This document shows, piece after piece, positions 37,905 to 45,291 of a stretch of DNA of 45,291 nt. The position numbers and the translations under genes were made by a program. The stretch comes from Saprospiraceae bacterium (GTDB taxonomy: Bacteria; Bacteroidota; Bacteroidia; Chitinophagales; Saprospiraceae). The DNA is taken from assembly GCA_021299835.1 (NCBI GenBank), contig JAJTER010000017.1, positions 1 through 45,291 of the forward strand. Reading direction: 5' to 3'. The number at the start of each line of letters is the position of its first letter. Positions within the stretch are counted from its first letter, which is position 1. Under the pieces are notes generated by a model that saw nothing but the letters and a program-made list of their open reading frames with translations, was not told where the DNA came from and made no database searches.

Positions 37905-39515
37905 CTAGCTTAAATAATTTTCAGGCATAGTTAACATGGCCTTAATGAGATTCCTTACTTTCGTTTCTAATGCTGCCTTAATGGGAACATTCGTTGGATT
38001 TTTTAAATAGGCTTCATATTGTTCCTCCCACTCATAGTCAGGTGCCCCGGGAAGGATAAGTGTTTTAAGGTCATTAATCTGATTTTGTGTTAATCCGAAA
38101 GGGAATAAAAATTCGCCCAGTTCCTTGATAAGAAGATTAGGATCTTTTACCTTCTTCATTCTACCAATTAGTGCCAAAACATCTATTTGATATTTAATGG
38201 TATTGTATGTTAATCCATTTCCTGCTAATGAATTGGTATAACTCATTCTGGCATTTAGAGTGGTAGCATTAATCCAAATTCTATAAAAACTAGGTTCCTG
38301 GTAATAAGCTTTCCAACCTGATACATCTGGTGGATAAAAATATTCCATTTGTTGACCTCCAATATTTCGAATGATAGATTGAAGAGAAAGAGCCCTTTTG
38401 TTATTATCTGTTGGTAAGACAAATTGTGTTTGCCTGAGCAAGCCAATACTAAAATCTATGGGATTTTTAATCATATTTCCCCGGTTTGCTATATCGAAGA
38501 AATGTTCACTATTCAGTAATGCCCTTAATACCGGTTTAATTTCAAATTTTTCTGCAATGAATAATTCAGATAAAGGTTGAATAATATTCATTTCTACATC
38601 GGCACTAATCTTGTAATAAACAAAATATCTGTATAGTTTTCGACAGATAAATTTAGCAACTTCTGGTTTTGTGAAAATGATATTAATGAGGGTTTTATAC
38701 TCATTTTCATTTTCATTTACAATCTTTATTGAATTAAATCTATTGGATAATTGTTTTGTAGTAGAATCATGTCTATTAACATTAAAACTACTTTGTATAA
38801 CCGTAGCTGTTCTTGAATAATAACCCTGATCTGTCCAGCCAGTTAAGCATTTTGCCATTTCCTTAATATCAACTTCCGTGTAAGTAGTGTAATCTCCAGG
38901 TCCTGCAATGGCTCCTTTACCAATGGTAAATAATTCTAACAGTTCTCTGGCAAAATTTTCATTAGGTGAACCTTTTGAGTTTTGATTACCATTTAAATAT
39001 CTTAACATTGCCGGATTAGTAGTTATCAGATATACCAGAGTTTTGAAATTCTTCAGCCCATTATTTCTCAATAAACGAATGTAATCATACATGTATTTTG
39101 GGTCTGAAACAGTGCCTAGATCTATAGGGAAGTGATTGTGCCAAAATAGCGTTATTTTTTCCCTGATGGATATTCCCTCTGTTAAAAGAACCTCCGCATT
39201 CCAGGCGCGAAGGCTAGAGGTTCTATAATTTATACTGTCTTGGGTATCGTTATATGGTGCATTAACCCAGGAAGAACCCAAGGGGACATGAGGATCCTTT
39301 TCAAAAATATAATTAATAGGTTGTGGGACATCTGGCAGTTCCTCAAAAAGTAAATCTAAAGACCTTCTTAATCCTTTTGAAATAACGGTATTCATGGACT
39401 CAGTGTTTGGACCAATAGTAGCTCTTCTGAGTAAATGCAAGGCTTCTGATTTTCCCCATTTTCCTGAATATGGGTTCAATGAAGCACCTGATTCTTCTTC
39501 TTGCGTGGATTTCAT
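37905..39515 (-). CDS. DUF1800 family protein
   Basis: The start at 39515 gives MKSTQEEESG and a 536-residue product; a TTG at 39548 would extend it by 11 residues. DUF1800 features include HLLRRATIGP, LFWHNHFP (about residue 110), FARELLELFTIG (about 190), TGWTDQ and the GWKAYYQEPSFYR segment near the end. No signal peptide or membrane helix is visible. It is paired with the DUF1501 gene, which begins 4 nt downstream; this pairing is common in Bacteroidota and Planctomycetota and has no settled function. A TAAATTTG box lies upstream. Confidence 0.88.
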   Translation of the reverse strand: MKSTQEEESGASLNPYSGKWGKSEALHLLRRATIGPNTESMNTVISKGLRRSLDLLFEELPDVPQPINYIFEKDPHVPLGSSWVNAPYNDTQDSINYRTSSLRAWNAEVLLTEGISIREKITLFWHNHFPIDLGTVSDPKYMYDYIRLLRNNGLKNFKTLVYLITTNPAMLRYLNGNQNSKGSPNENFARELLELFTIGKGAIAGPGDYTTYTEVDIKEMAKCLTGWTDQGYYSRTATVIQSSFNVNRHDSTTKQLSNRFNSIKIVNENENEYKTLINIIFTKPEVAKFICRKLYRYFVYYKISADVEMNIIQPLSELFIAEKFEIKPVLRALLNSEHFFDIANRGNMIKNPIDFSIGLLRQTQFVLPTDNNKRALSLQSIIRNIGGQQMEYFYPPDVSGWKAYYQEPSFYRIWINATTLNARMSYTNSLAGNGLTYNTIKYQIDVLALIGRMKKVKDPNLLIKELGEFLFPFGLTQNQINDLKTLILPGAPDYEWEEQYEAYLKNPTNVPIKAALETKVRNLIKAMLTMPENYLS

Positions 39516-39561
39516 CTGGCTTAATTTAATGAGAAATATGAAGTGCAATGTATCAATTATC

Positions 39562-39569
39562 CAAATTTA
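39562..39569 (-). promoter_or_regulatory. Putative -7 box for the DUF1800/DUF1501 pair
   Basis: TAAATTTG on the minus strand fits TAnnTTTG. The transcript would begin near 39555, leaving about 40 nt to the ATG at 39515. No -33 TTG is seen at the expected distance. The rest of this 158-nt divergent gap shows nothing else I recognise. Confidence 0.4.
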
Positions 39570-39673
39570 GAGTAGGTTTATAAAAAAATATATAAATTCT
39601 ACTTTTAATCATATAAATTTAGGTATATTTTACAATAGTTTTGATATATTTCGGTAAACAATAAATTTATTTT

Positions 39674-40165
39674 ATGATAAAAGGATGTATTTTTAATTTA
39701 ATCGATGTTGTGTTAAAAGAAGTTTCAAATGTAGATGACCTGGATCCTAAATTAGTTACACCAGATCATTTAATAGATGGTTTCTTAGTTTTTTTGAAGG
39801 AGTTGAAAAACAAGGGAATTCAAATAGCCGTTGTTTCTCAAAATCCTTTATTAAAGGAAATTTTAGACAGACTAAGAATTACTCATTTAATAAACAATTA
39901 CTTTATAGGTAACAACAATGAAAGTTTAAGTGCATCAACAAACATTTACACGTTCGCTGCAACTTCTCTACAATTAAACCCCAAAGAATTACTAGTTTTT
40001 ATATCATCCGAGGCATCAGAAGATTTAAATTTACTAGAATCTTTTAATATAGTTTGTGTTGGTTCAAAACCAATTGAAAATACCAATATTCACCATGTTA
40101 CTGATTTTTCTTCCCTTAAATTTAATCATTTGATAGCCTCCTTTACAAATATTAGTCAAAATTAG
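39674..40165 (+). CDS. Degenerate HAD-fold protein (beta-phosphoglucomutase-like pseudoenzyme)
   Basis: The 163-residue protein has the spacing of a small HAD domain: strand one CIFNLIDVVL, a helix before IAVVSQNP, and a late LLVFISSEASEDL strand. But each catalytic signature is changed: the FDLDGVL nucleophile motif reads FNLIDVVL, the motif III lysine segment (KPDP) is missing, and motif IV acids are not aligned. The cap is reduced to about 25 residues. It looks derived from beta-phosphoglucomutase-type proteins, with no frameshift or stop, so it is likely expressed as a non-catalytic protein. It stands before a small orphan ORF. Confidence 0.55.
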   Translation: MIKGCIFNLIDVVLKEVSNVDDLDPKLVTPDHLIDGFLVFLKELKNKGIQIAVVSQNPLLKEILDRLRITHLINNYFIGNNNESLSASTNIYTFAATSLQLNPKELLVFISSEASEDLNLLESFNIVCVGSKPIENTNIHHVTDFSSLKFNHLIASFTNISQN

Positions 40166-40230
40166 CCTAATTTTGTTTTAAAATAATCTTTTATGAACAT
40201 GATGATTCCTCTGTTGATGCAAAACCTTCT

Positions 40231-40659
40231 TTGGGTAGTATTGGAACACCTGCTATCCCTGAAAAATTTAAGGAAACAGATTTACTTCTAACAGACTACT
40301 GGGTGTATGAGTTTTATGTGATTCCAGAAAAGGTAGGTGTTGGGCCAAATTTTGTTGGTACCTGGTACAAATTTAATCCGAATGGGACCTATTCAAAAGG
40401 GCAGTTTCAAGAGACTTTTGATAATGGAAACTGGTATATTTCAAGTCGTCCCAGTGAACATCAGCCTGGAAAAGTATTTAAATACATCTATTTTGATTCC
40501 GCTGTAAACGATTTATGGGACGTTGGTTTTGAAATTCAGGGAACGAGCGGTTATAATATGTCTTGGGTTAAGCAATTGGATCCGCCCGATGGTGAATCTG
40601 GTTTAGCTAAGGTTATGAAAATGCTTACGAAACCTACTCGTGAACAGATGGGCAGGTAA
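40231..40659 (+). CDS. Small hypothetical protein, start uncertain
   Basis: I do not recognise the family. From a TTG at 40231 the product has 142 residues. It is rich in aromatic residues and glycine, with GTWYKFNPNGTYSKGQF and NGNWYIS suggesting a beta-sheet, lipocalin-like module; there is no signal peptide or membrane segment. The coding frame stays open upstream to a stop at 40168 and includes a plausible DDSSVDAKPSLGS lead, but no ATG in that frame. ATGs at 40193, 40199 and 40202 are out of frame, two of them in a frame that soon stops. It may use TTG, or carry a frameshift. A strong terminator follows. Confidence 0.55.
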   Translation: MGSIGTPAIPEKFKETDLLLTDYWVYEFYVIPEKVGVGPNFVGTWYKFNPNGTYSKGQFQETFDNGNWYISSRPSEHQPGKVFKYIYFDSAVNDLWDVGFEIQGTSGYNMSWVKQLDPPDGESGLAKVMKMLTKPTREQMGR

Positions 40660-40709
40660 TTAGCGAATCGTTAGTTAAGAAATAAAATATATTAGTTATA
40701 GCTTAAGTA

Positions 40710-40758
40710 TTTTCAGCAAATGCCTCAAGGTCTTTTTACTTCGAGCATTTGCTGAAAA
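40710..40758. terminator. Bidirectional terminator between the small ORF and ddl
   Basis: A perfect 14-bp stem pairs TTTTCAGCAAATGC (40710-40723) with GCATTTGCTGAAAA (40745-40758). It extends inward through a bulged CTCAAG/CTTCGAG helix. A/T-rich flanks are present on both sides. It lies between two convergent genes. Confidence 0.8.
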
Positions 40759-40793
40759 ATTAAACCTTTTTGTTGCCTGGATATTTATGAAAA

Positions 40794-41759
40794 TTAAGCG
40801 TTTAATGCTTCATTAATTACATGGTCAAGCAACTCTGATACGGTTATTCCCTGTGATTTGACTTGTTGGGGAATAATACTTGCATTAGACATTCCTGGAA
40901 TGGTGTTTACTTCAAGAAAATAAAAAGTACCATCCACACAAATTGAATCTACACGTACAACCCCTTTACAACCCAATACTTCGTAAATTAACTTAGATTG
41001 AGCTTTACATTTAGCAGTTAAATCCTCTGATAGTCTGGCTGGAGTAATTTCCTGACTTTGGTTTTCATATTTTGCCTTATAATCAAAAAACTCATTTTCA
41101 GATATTATTTCCGTAATAGGTAAAACCTCTACGCCGTTATCTTTTCTGAAAACCCCGTTTGAAAACTCAGGACCCGAAAGAAATGCTTCAACAATAACCT
41201 CGTCATCATATTGAAAGGCCATGGAAATGGCTTCAGAAATTTCATTTTTTGATTTAACTTTACTTACACCAAAACTACTTCCATTTTTATTGGGTTTCAC
41301 AAATAAAGGTAAACCTAAAGACAGTAGTTCTAACTCATTCCATGTAGTATTTTGTGTTAATAAAATGGAATTTGCCATAGGAATATTATACTTTTTAAGT
41401 ATGTCCTTGGTTGCTTGCTTACCAAAAGTTATGGCACTGGTAAAAAGGTTACAACCAGTAAAGGGCATTCCAATCAAATTAAAGTATCCTTGTAAATTTC
41501 CATCTTCTGCCGGATGTCCATGCAGCATTAAATACACTAAATCAAAGGTTGTATGATTCGTTTCTGTCTTCAATGAAAAATCATTCAAATCAATCAGATG
41601 ATCTGTTCCCTGTAATGTAAACTTTCCCTTATTTAATTCAATGATAAATATATCATATTTGTTTTTATCCATTTCAAGCGCAATATTTTTAGCACTTTGC
41701 AATGAAACATTTCTTTCTGCAACATCTCCACCAGTTACAATAGCAATATTTTTCTTCAT
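40794..41759 (-). CDS. ddl: D-alanine--D-alanine ligase
   Basis: Ddl makes the D-Ala-D-Ala dipeptide for peptidoglycan. The 321-residue ATP-grasp enzyme begins MKKNIAIVTGGDVAERNVSL, has LMLHGHPAEDG (about residues 77-87), a substrate/ATP lid in KPNKNGSSFGV, and the C-terminal FLEVNTIPGMSNASI motif with the Mg-binding Glu and Asn. It is 10 nt after mltG on the same strand, so the two cell-wall genes form an operon. Confidence 0.96.
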   Translation of the reverse strand: MKKNIAIVTGGDVAERNVSLQSAKNIALEMDKNKYDIFIIELNKGKFTLQGTDHLIDLNDFSLKTETNHTTFDLVYLMLHGHPAEDGNLQGYFNLIGMPFTGCNLFTSAITFGKQATKDILKKYNIPMANSILLTQNTTWNELELLSLGLPLFVKPNKNGSSFGVSKVKSKNEISEAISMAFQYDDEVIVEAFLSGPEFSNGVFRKDNGVEVLPITEIISENEFFDYKAKYENQSQEITPARLSEDLTAKCKAQSKLIYEVLGCKGVVRVDSICVDGTFYFLEVNTIPGMSNASIIPQQVKSQGITVSELLDHVINEALNA

Positions 41760-41769
41760 TTTAATGACT

Positions 41770-42801
41770 TTACCTTAGGCCTCTTCGAATTAAATTATCT
41801 CTGTATATCCTTGCATTTCGATTATGCTCAGATAGGTCGGTGGCAAACGAATGTAAACCGGATTCATCACCCACCGCACAAAAATATAAATAATTATGTT
41901 TTTCGTAATTTAAAACAGCGTCTATACTAGAGATACTACTCATAGTGATAGGTCCCGGAGGAAGTCCAGTATATTTATAAGTATTATATGGGGAATCAAA
42001 CTTGGTATGAAAATCCGTAACTCGTCGGGTTAAGAAATCTTTTCTGGCAAAAACGGCCGTAGGATCAGCTTGTAAGGGCATTCCAATCTTGAGTCTGTTA
42101 AGATAAACACCGGCAATTCTCTTTTTTTCAATATTCTGTTGTGTTTCTTTTTCAACTATAGAGGCAAGAGTATATACCTCTTGCGGAGTTAATGCGAGGG
42201 ATGCTGCCTTTTTTAAACGTTGATTTGATGCCCAAAATTTATCATATTCTGACTTCATACGGTTTAGAAAGGCCGGGGCAGAGGTATTCCAATACATCTG
42301 ATAAGTATTGGGAATAAATAAACTTTGGAAATTCTCCTTGGTAAATCCTTCTTTTCCTATGATTTCATTTCCGCTAAAAATATCATTTAATGAAATGGAA
42401 TCAGGTTCTATAAATGATGAAACTTTTGCTGCTACATTTTCAGGCATTCGTTCGGTGGTCAAAACGACATTGACAGGTTCTTGATTTCCAGCACGAAATT
42501 TTCTTACTAATTGAATCAAATTAATGCCTTTGTTTATTTTATATTGTCCCGGTTTAATTTTTCCGTCTTTATAATTCATTTTTTCTGAAAGGATCGAAAA
42601 AACGGTAGTATTTGCCAGGATTTTCTCCTCTTCGAGCAATATTAATAAGCCTTTGAAGTCTGTACCTGAAGGAATTCTAATAATTTTACTCTGCAATGAT
42701 CCTGGTAAAACGGGTGAATACACTAGTTGATACATAAGTAACATACCACTTAAAGTCGCGGTGAGTAGTAAACCCCAAAAGAAGTAATTTTTTTTAATCA
42801 T
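41770..42801 (-). CDS. mltG: Endolytic transglycosylase MltG
   Basis: MltG cuts nascent glycan strands at the inner membrane and sets chain length. The ATG at 42801 gives 343 residues with one N-terminal membrane helix (about 6-28); an upstream TTG adds three residues. A LysM-like region follows (about 40-110), and the YceG domain has ASIVEKETQ (with the catalytic Glu), RIAGVYLNRL, MPLQADPTAVFA and SPYNTYKYTGLPPGPI. It heads a two-gene unit with ddl and is divergent from the lipoprotein gene. Confidence 0.95.
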   Translation of the reverse strand: MIKKNYFFWGLLLTATLSGMLLMYQLVYSPVLPGSLQSKIIRIPSGTDFKGLLILLEEEKILANTTVFSILSEKMNYKDGKIKPGQYKINKGINLIQLVRKFRAGNQEPVNVVLTTERMPENVAAKVSSFIEPDSISLNDIFSGNEIIGKEGFTKENFQSLFIPNTYQMYWNTSAPAFLNRMKSEYDKFWASNQRLKKAASLALTPQEVYTLASIVEKETQQNIEKKRIAGVYLNRLKIGMPLQADPTAVFARKDFLTRRVTDFHTKFDSPYNTYKYTGLPPGPITMSSISSIDAVLNYEKHNYLYFCAVGDESGLHSFATDLSEHNRNARIYRDNLIRRGLR

Positions 42802-42863
42802 ATAATCCAAATTTGGCTCAATTTAGTGATAAATGATTTAGTATTAAAGTCATTTAAAGTGAT

Positions 42864-42889
42864 TTGTTTATAATCTTTCTCTAACTTTG
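42864..42889 (+). promoter_or_regulatory. Putative promoter of the 42895 lipoprotein gene
   Basis: TAACTTTG (42882-42889) matches TAnnTTTG, with a TTG at 42864-42866 spaced 15 nt upstream, a bit short. The ATG at 42895 is only 6 nt past the box, so the mRNA would have essentially no leader. Confidence 0.4.
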
Positions 42890-42894
42890 TAAAC

Positions 42895-43890
42895 ATGAAA
42901 AAATTTATTGAAACATTACTTATTTTGTTCATCGTTTGCAGTTGTGAAACGAACTTTGACATTGAGGCCAGTGAAAAGGAAATTCCAGTGGTTTATGGGG
43001 TTTTAAATGTCACTGAACCAAAACAGTACATAAGGGTACAGAGAGCATTTCTTTCTAAAGGTGGTAACTTATCAGACCTTTCCAAGGATCCAAATATATT
43101 ATATTATTCAGGCGGTAGAGCTATTTTAACTGTCATTGGCACAGGAAAAACCATTTTAGGTAAAAGAATAAATACAGAAGATATTGGAATAAAAAGAGAC
43201 AGTGGTTTCTTTGCTGAATCACCAAACATTCTTTATGAATTTGACACCAAAGATTGGTTGCTTACACCTCCTGCAAAGGTTATTTTTACTTTTGAAAATG
43301 AATCCTTGTTAAAAGGGGTTTCATCCCAAATTTCATTGGTAAAAGATCTTCAATTGAGAGAAGGAATTCCCTCTGCTCCTTTAAATTTAGGGTATGATCG
43401 GGTAATCACAATAGGCTGGAACCATTCCCCGGAAACTAAGTTATTTGACTTGACTATGCGAATTAATTATTTGGAAAAAAGTAATAAATCGAATGGTATC
43501 TTTTTAGATAAATCAGTAGATTGGGTATTAAAAGACCATCTTGAAGTTGGTTCAGATCCTACAAAAGGTTCTTTTACATTCAAAGGCATTGAATTTTATA
43601 AATTCTTAGGCAGTGCACTCCAAATTTCTTCAGACATTCAAAGGAATATGAAATCAGTAGATATTTTACTAACGGCTGGGGGGAATGAATTTAAGGAAAT
43701 ACTGAATTTAAATCAGGCAAATTTTGGATTAACCGGTTCTAATAGTATTCCAAGGTACAATAATATTGTTAACGGTATTGGATTTTTATCATCACGAATG
43801 AAGGTGTCCAGGACTGACATTTCTTTATCTTCTATTACTCTTGATTCTTTAAGGTTAGGTGTATATACCAGGACATTACAATTCAAATAA
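42895..43890 (+). CDS. DUF4249-like lipoprotein
   Basis: The 331-residue protein has a lipoprotein signal (hydrophobic run with VCSC, Cys17) followed by a beta-rich domain. The opening EKEIPVVYGVLNVTEPKQYIRVQRAFL resembles Bacteroidota DUF4249-type surface lipoproteins, which often sit near TonB-dependent receptor genes; none is present here. I am only moderately sure of the family name. The function is unknown. It is divergent from mltG and followed by a hairpin. Confidence 0.6.
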   Translation: MKKFIETLLILFIVCSCETNFDIEASEKEIPVVYGVLNVTEPKQYIRVQRAFLSKGGNLSDLSKDPNILYYSGGRAILTVIGTGKTILGKRINTEDIGIKRDSGFFAESPNILYEFDTKDWLLTPPAKVIFTFENESLLKGVSSQISLVKDLQLREGIPSAPLNLGYDRVITIGWNHSPETKLFDLTMRINYLEKSNKSNGIFLDKSVDWVLKDHLEVGSDPTKGSFTFKGIEFYKFLGSALQISSDIQRNMKSVDILLTAGGNEFKEILNLNQANFGLTGSNSIPRYNNIVNGIGFLSSRMKVSRTDISLSSITLDSLRLGVYTRTLQFK

Positions 43891-43947
43891 TGCCAATTTG
43901 TCAGTTTTTCAAAGTTCATATTAACATTAAAGCTATTTATTAATGTA

Positions 43948-43981
43948 AAATCTGCCTAATATAGACAAAAAAGGCAGATTT
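43948..43981 (+). terminator. Hairpin after the lipoprotein gene
   Basis: A 10-bp stem pairs AAATCTGCCT (43948-43957) with AGGCAGATTT (43972-43981), with a 14-nt A-rich loop. A long T-run is missing, so termination may be weak. It is also only 7 nt upstream of a promoter-like site for dnaK, so a regulatory role is possible. Confidence 0.5.
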
Positions 43982-43987
43982 ATTGAG

Positions 43988-44004
43988 TTGGCATATAGCT
44001 TGAT
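43988..44004 (+). promoter_or_regulatory. Sigma-54-like promoter before dnaK
   Basis: TTGGCA (43988-43993) is separated by six bases from TTGAT (44000-44004). The GG and GA dinucleotides are 10 bp apart, the spacing of sigma-54 -24/-12 elements (consensus GG-N10-GC). The only departure at the -12 end is GA for GC. dnaK starts 48 nt downstream. A normal TAnnTTTG box is not seen here. Confidence 0.4.
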
Positions 44005-44052
44005 ATAGAGAAATGAATGTTAAACACTTGAAAAATTTAAAAACAAATTATC

Positions 44053-45291
44053 ATGGGTAAAATTATCGGAATTGACCTCGGTACCACAAATTCTTGTGTG
44101 TCAGTTATGGAAGGAAACGAACCGGTGGTTATTCCAAATGAGGAGGGAAGAAGAACTACACCGTCAGTTGTTGCTTTTATGGATAGTGGGGAGAGAAAAA
44201 TTGGCGATCCAGCCAAGCGTCAGGCAATTACAAATCCTCAGCGGACAATCGCTTCTATTAAAAGGTTCATGGGACGTCGGTTTTCTGAGTCTGCAAGTGA
44301 TATAAGTGCATCCCCTTACAAAGTGGTAAAAGGAGATAACGATACTATCAAAGTGGACATTGATGGTCGCTTTTATACAGCTCAAGAGCTTTCTGCTATG
44401 GTTCTTCAAAAGATGAAAAAGGTAGCTGAAGATTATTTGGGTCATGAAGTTACTGAAGCAGTAGTAACCGTTCCCGCTTATTTCAATGATTCTCAGCGTC
44501 AAGCCACAAAGGAAGCCGGTGAAATCGCTGGTCTTTACATTAGAAGGATTATCAATGAACCTACAGCTGCAGCTTTGGCCTATGGATTGGATAAACGAAA
44601 TAAGGAAATGACCATTGCTGTATATGATTTGGGTGGTGGTACCTTCGATATCTCCATTTTAGATTTGGGTGATGGTGTCTTTGAGGTTAAATCTACCAAC
44701 GGTGATACACATTTGGGTGGAGATGATTTTGATGCGGTTATAATTGATTGGCTTGCCAATACTTTCAAAGATCAAGAGAATATGGATCTTAGAAAAGATC
44801 CTATAGCTCTTCAAAGATTGAAGGATGCGGCTGAAAAAGCTAAAATAGAACTATCATCCTCCTCAGAAACTGAAATAAATTTGCCTTATATTACTGCTAT
44901 GGATGGTGTGCCTAAACATTTGGTAACTAAACTTTCCAGAGCAAAGTTTGAGCAAATGATTGAGCCACTGGTAGAGCGCAGTTTGGAACCTTGCAGGAAA
45001 GCACTCGCTGATTCAGGTCTTTCTCTTTCACAGATATCTGAAGTTATTTTAGTGGGTGGTTCAACCAGAATTCCTAAAATTCAACAAGCTGTTGAAAACT
45101 TCTTTGGTAAAAAACCAAATAAAGGAGTTAATCCAGATGAGGTTGTAGCTGTTGGTGCTTCAATTCAAGGTGGTGTCCTCAGTGGTGACGTTCAAGATGT
45201 TCTATTACTCGACGTAACACCTCTTTCTTTAGGTATAGAAACGATGGGGGGTGTATATGACGTGGTTATTGAAGCAAATTGTACCATACCA
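44053..45291 (+). CDS. dnaK: Molecular chaperone DnaK, N-terminal part (3' end outside window)
   Basis: The 413 visible codons run to the window edge without a stop. The protein begins [24 protein letters not shown], the canonical Hsp70 ATPase start, and includes [46 protein letters not shown] and [11 protein letters not shown] (the phosphate and adenosine contacts), ending in the linker region [17 protein letters not shown]. The substrate-binding domain has only begun. DnaK folds proteins with DnaJ and GrpE, whose genes are not here. The upstream gap carries a sigma-54-like site; no CIRCE element is found. Confidence 0.97.
   Translation, partial: MGKIIGIDLGTTNSCVSVMEGNEPVVIPNEEGRRTTPSVVAFMDSGERKIGDPAKRQAITNPQRTIASIKRFMGRRFSESASDISASPYKVVKGDNDTIKVDIDGRFYTAQELSAMVLQKMKKVAEDYLGHEVTEAVVTVPAYFNDSQRQATKEAGEIAGLYIRRIINEPTAAALAYGLDKRNKEMTIAVYDLGGGTFDISILDLGDGVFEVKSTNGDTHLGGDDFDAVIIDWLANTFKDQENMDLRKDPIALQRLKDAAEKAKIELSSSSETEINLPYITAMDGVPKHLVTKLSRAKFEQMIEPLVERSLEPCRKALADSGLSLSQISEVILVGGSTRIPKIQQAVENFFGKKPNKGVNPDEVVAVGASIQGGVLSGDVQDVLLLDVTPLSLGIETMGGVYDVVIEANCTIP

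Noticed and set aside
42806-42815. The short palindrome CCAAATTTGG upstream of mltG.
   Set aside because: Ten bases of AT-rich palindrome can occur by chance and there is no supporting second copy.
43891-44052. CIRCE (HrcA) operator or sigma-32-type promoter before dnaK.
   Set aside because: No TTAGCACTC-N9-GAGTGCTAA inverted repeat and no clear CTTGAA/CCCCAT pair are present; the visible inverted repeat is a different sequence.
44053-44305. A short open frame inside the dnaK region on the plus strand, and several on the minus strand.
   Set aside because: The true dnaK frame is unmistakable from its motifs and runs to the window edge; the others are shadows in other frames.

Overview
The window is AT-rich, gene-dense chromosomal DNA from a member of the Bacteroidota. 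A Saprospiria/Chitinophagia-like lineage is a reasonable guess but is not proven. The evidence is: C-terminal type IX secretion (T9SS) sorting domains; a DUF1800/DUF1501 gene pair; a PorE-like propeller protein; a bacillithiol gene (bshC); repeated TAnnTTTG -7 promoter boxes just upstream of start codons; and an absence of obvious Shine-Dalgarno sequences. I see no IS element, prophage, CRISPR array, tRNA or rRNA. No stretch longer than about 160 bases lacks a gene.

Layout. 1-7 kb: the C-terminal half of a large M14-type carboxypeptidase, bshC, glycerol kinase, and a leftward trio of deoxynucleoside kinase, PLP-homeostasis protein and alkaline phosphatase. 7-12 kb: a rightward gatC / ABC ATPase / cobalamin adenosyltransferase cluster, a membrane HD phosphodiesterase related to PgpH, and a secreted CocE-type hydrolase. 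12-20 kb: purB with a BioD-like/DRTGG ATPase, topA with DUF3467, an FKBP lipoprotein, a PolX-like protein and a DUF1573 lipoprotein. 20-29 kb: two genes assigned to futalosine-type menaquinone synthesis (mqnP-like prenyltransferase and mqnD), a MOSC protein, a TPR-propeller-SPOR envelope protein, alanine dehydrogenase, a HAD nucleotidase, an RluA-type pseudouridine synthase and a flavoprotein. 29-36 kb: an amidase, and a tightly packed operon of aspartate kinase, tilS, an Omp28-like T9SS protein, a stand-alone HsdR-N nuclease-like protein and anmK. 36-45 kb: the DUF1501/DUF1800 pair, a degenerate HAD protein, an orphan small ORF, ddl and mltG (cell wall), a lipoprotein and the 5' part of dnaK.

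Most genes are housekeeping: peptidoglycan synthesis and recycling (ddl, mltG, anmK), translation quality (gatC, tilS, RluA), nucleotide metabolism (purB, dNK, YjjG-like), quinone synthesis and envelope biogenesis. I did not find a clear new defence or mobile system. The observations most worth a second look are: a PolX homologue whose polymerase aspartates are lost while its PHP nuclease motifs are intact; a HAD-fold protein missing all catalytic signatures; a PorE-like protein with SPOR-like repeats in place of OmpA; a PgpH-like protein without the extracytoplasmic sensor; a sigma-54-like promoter before dnaK; an orphan HsdR-N domain in a housekeeping operon; and a possible Tat 'hitchhiker' pair (DUF1501/DUF1800).
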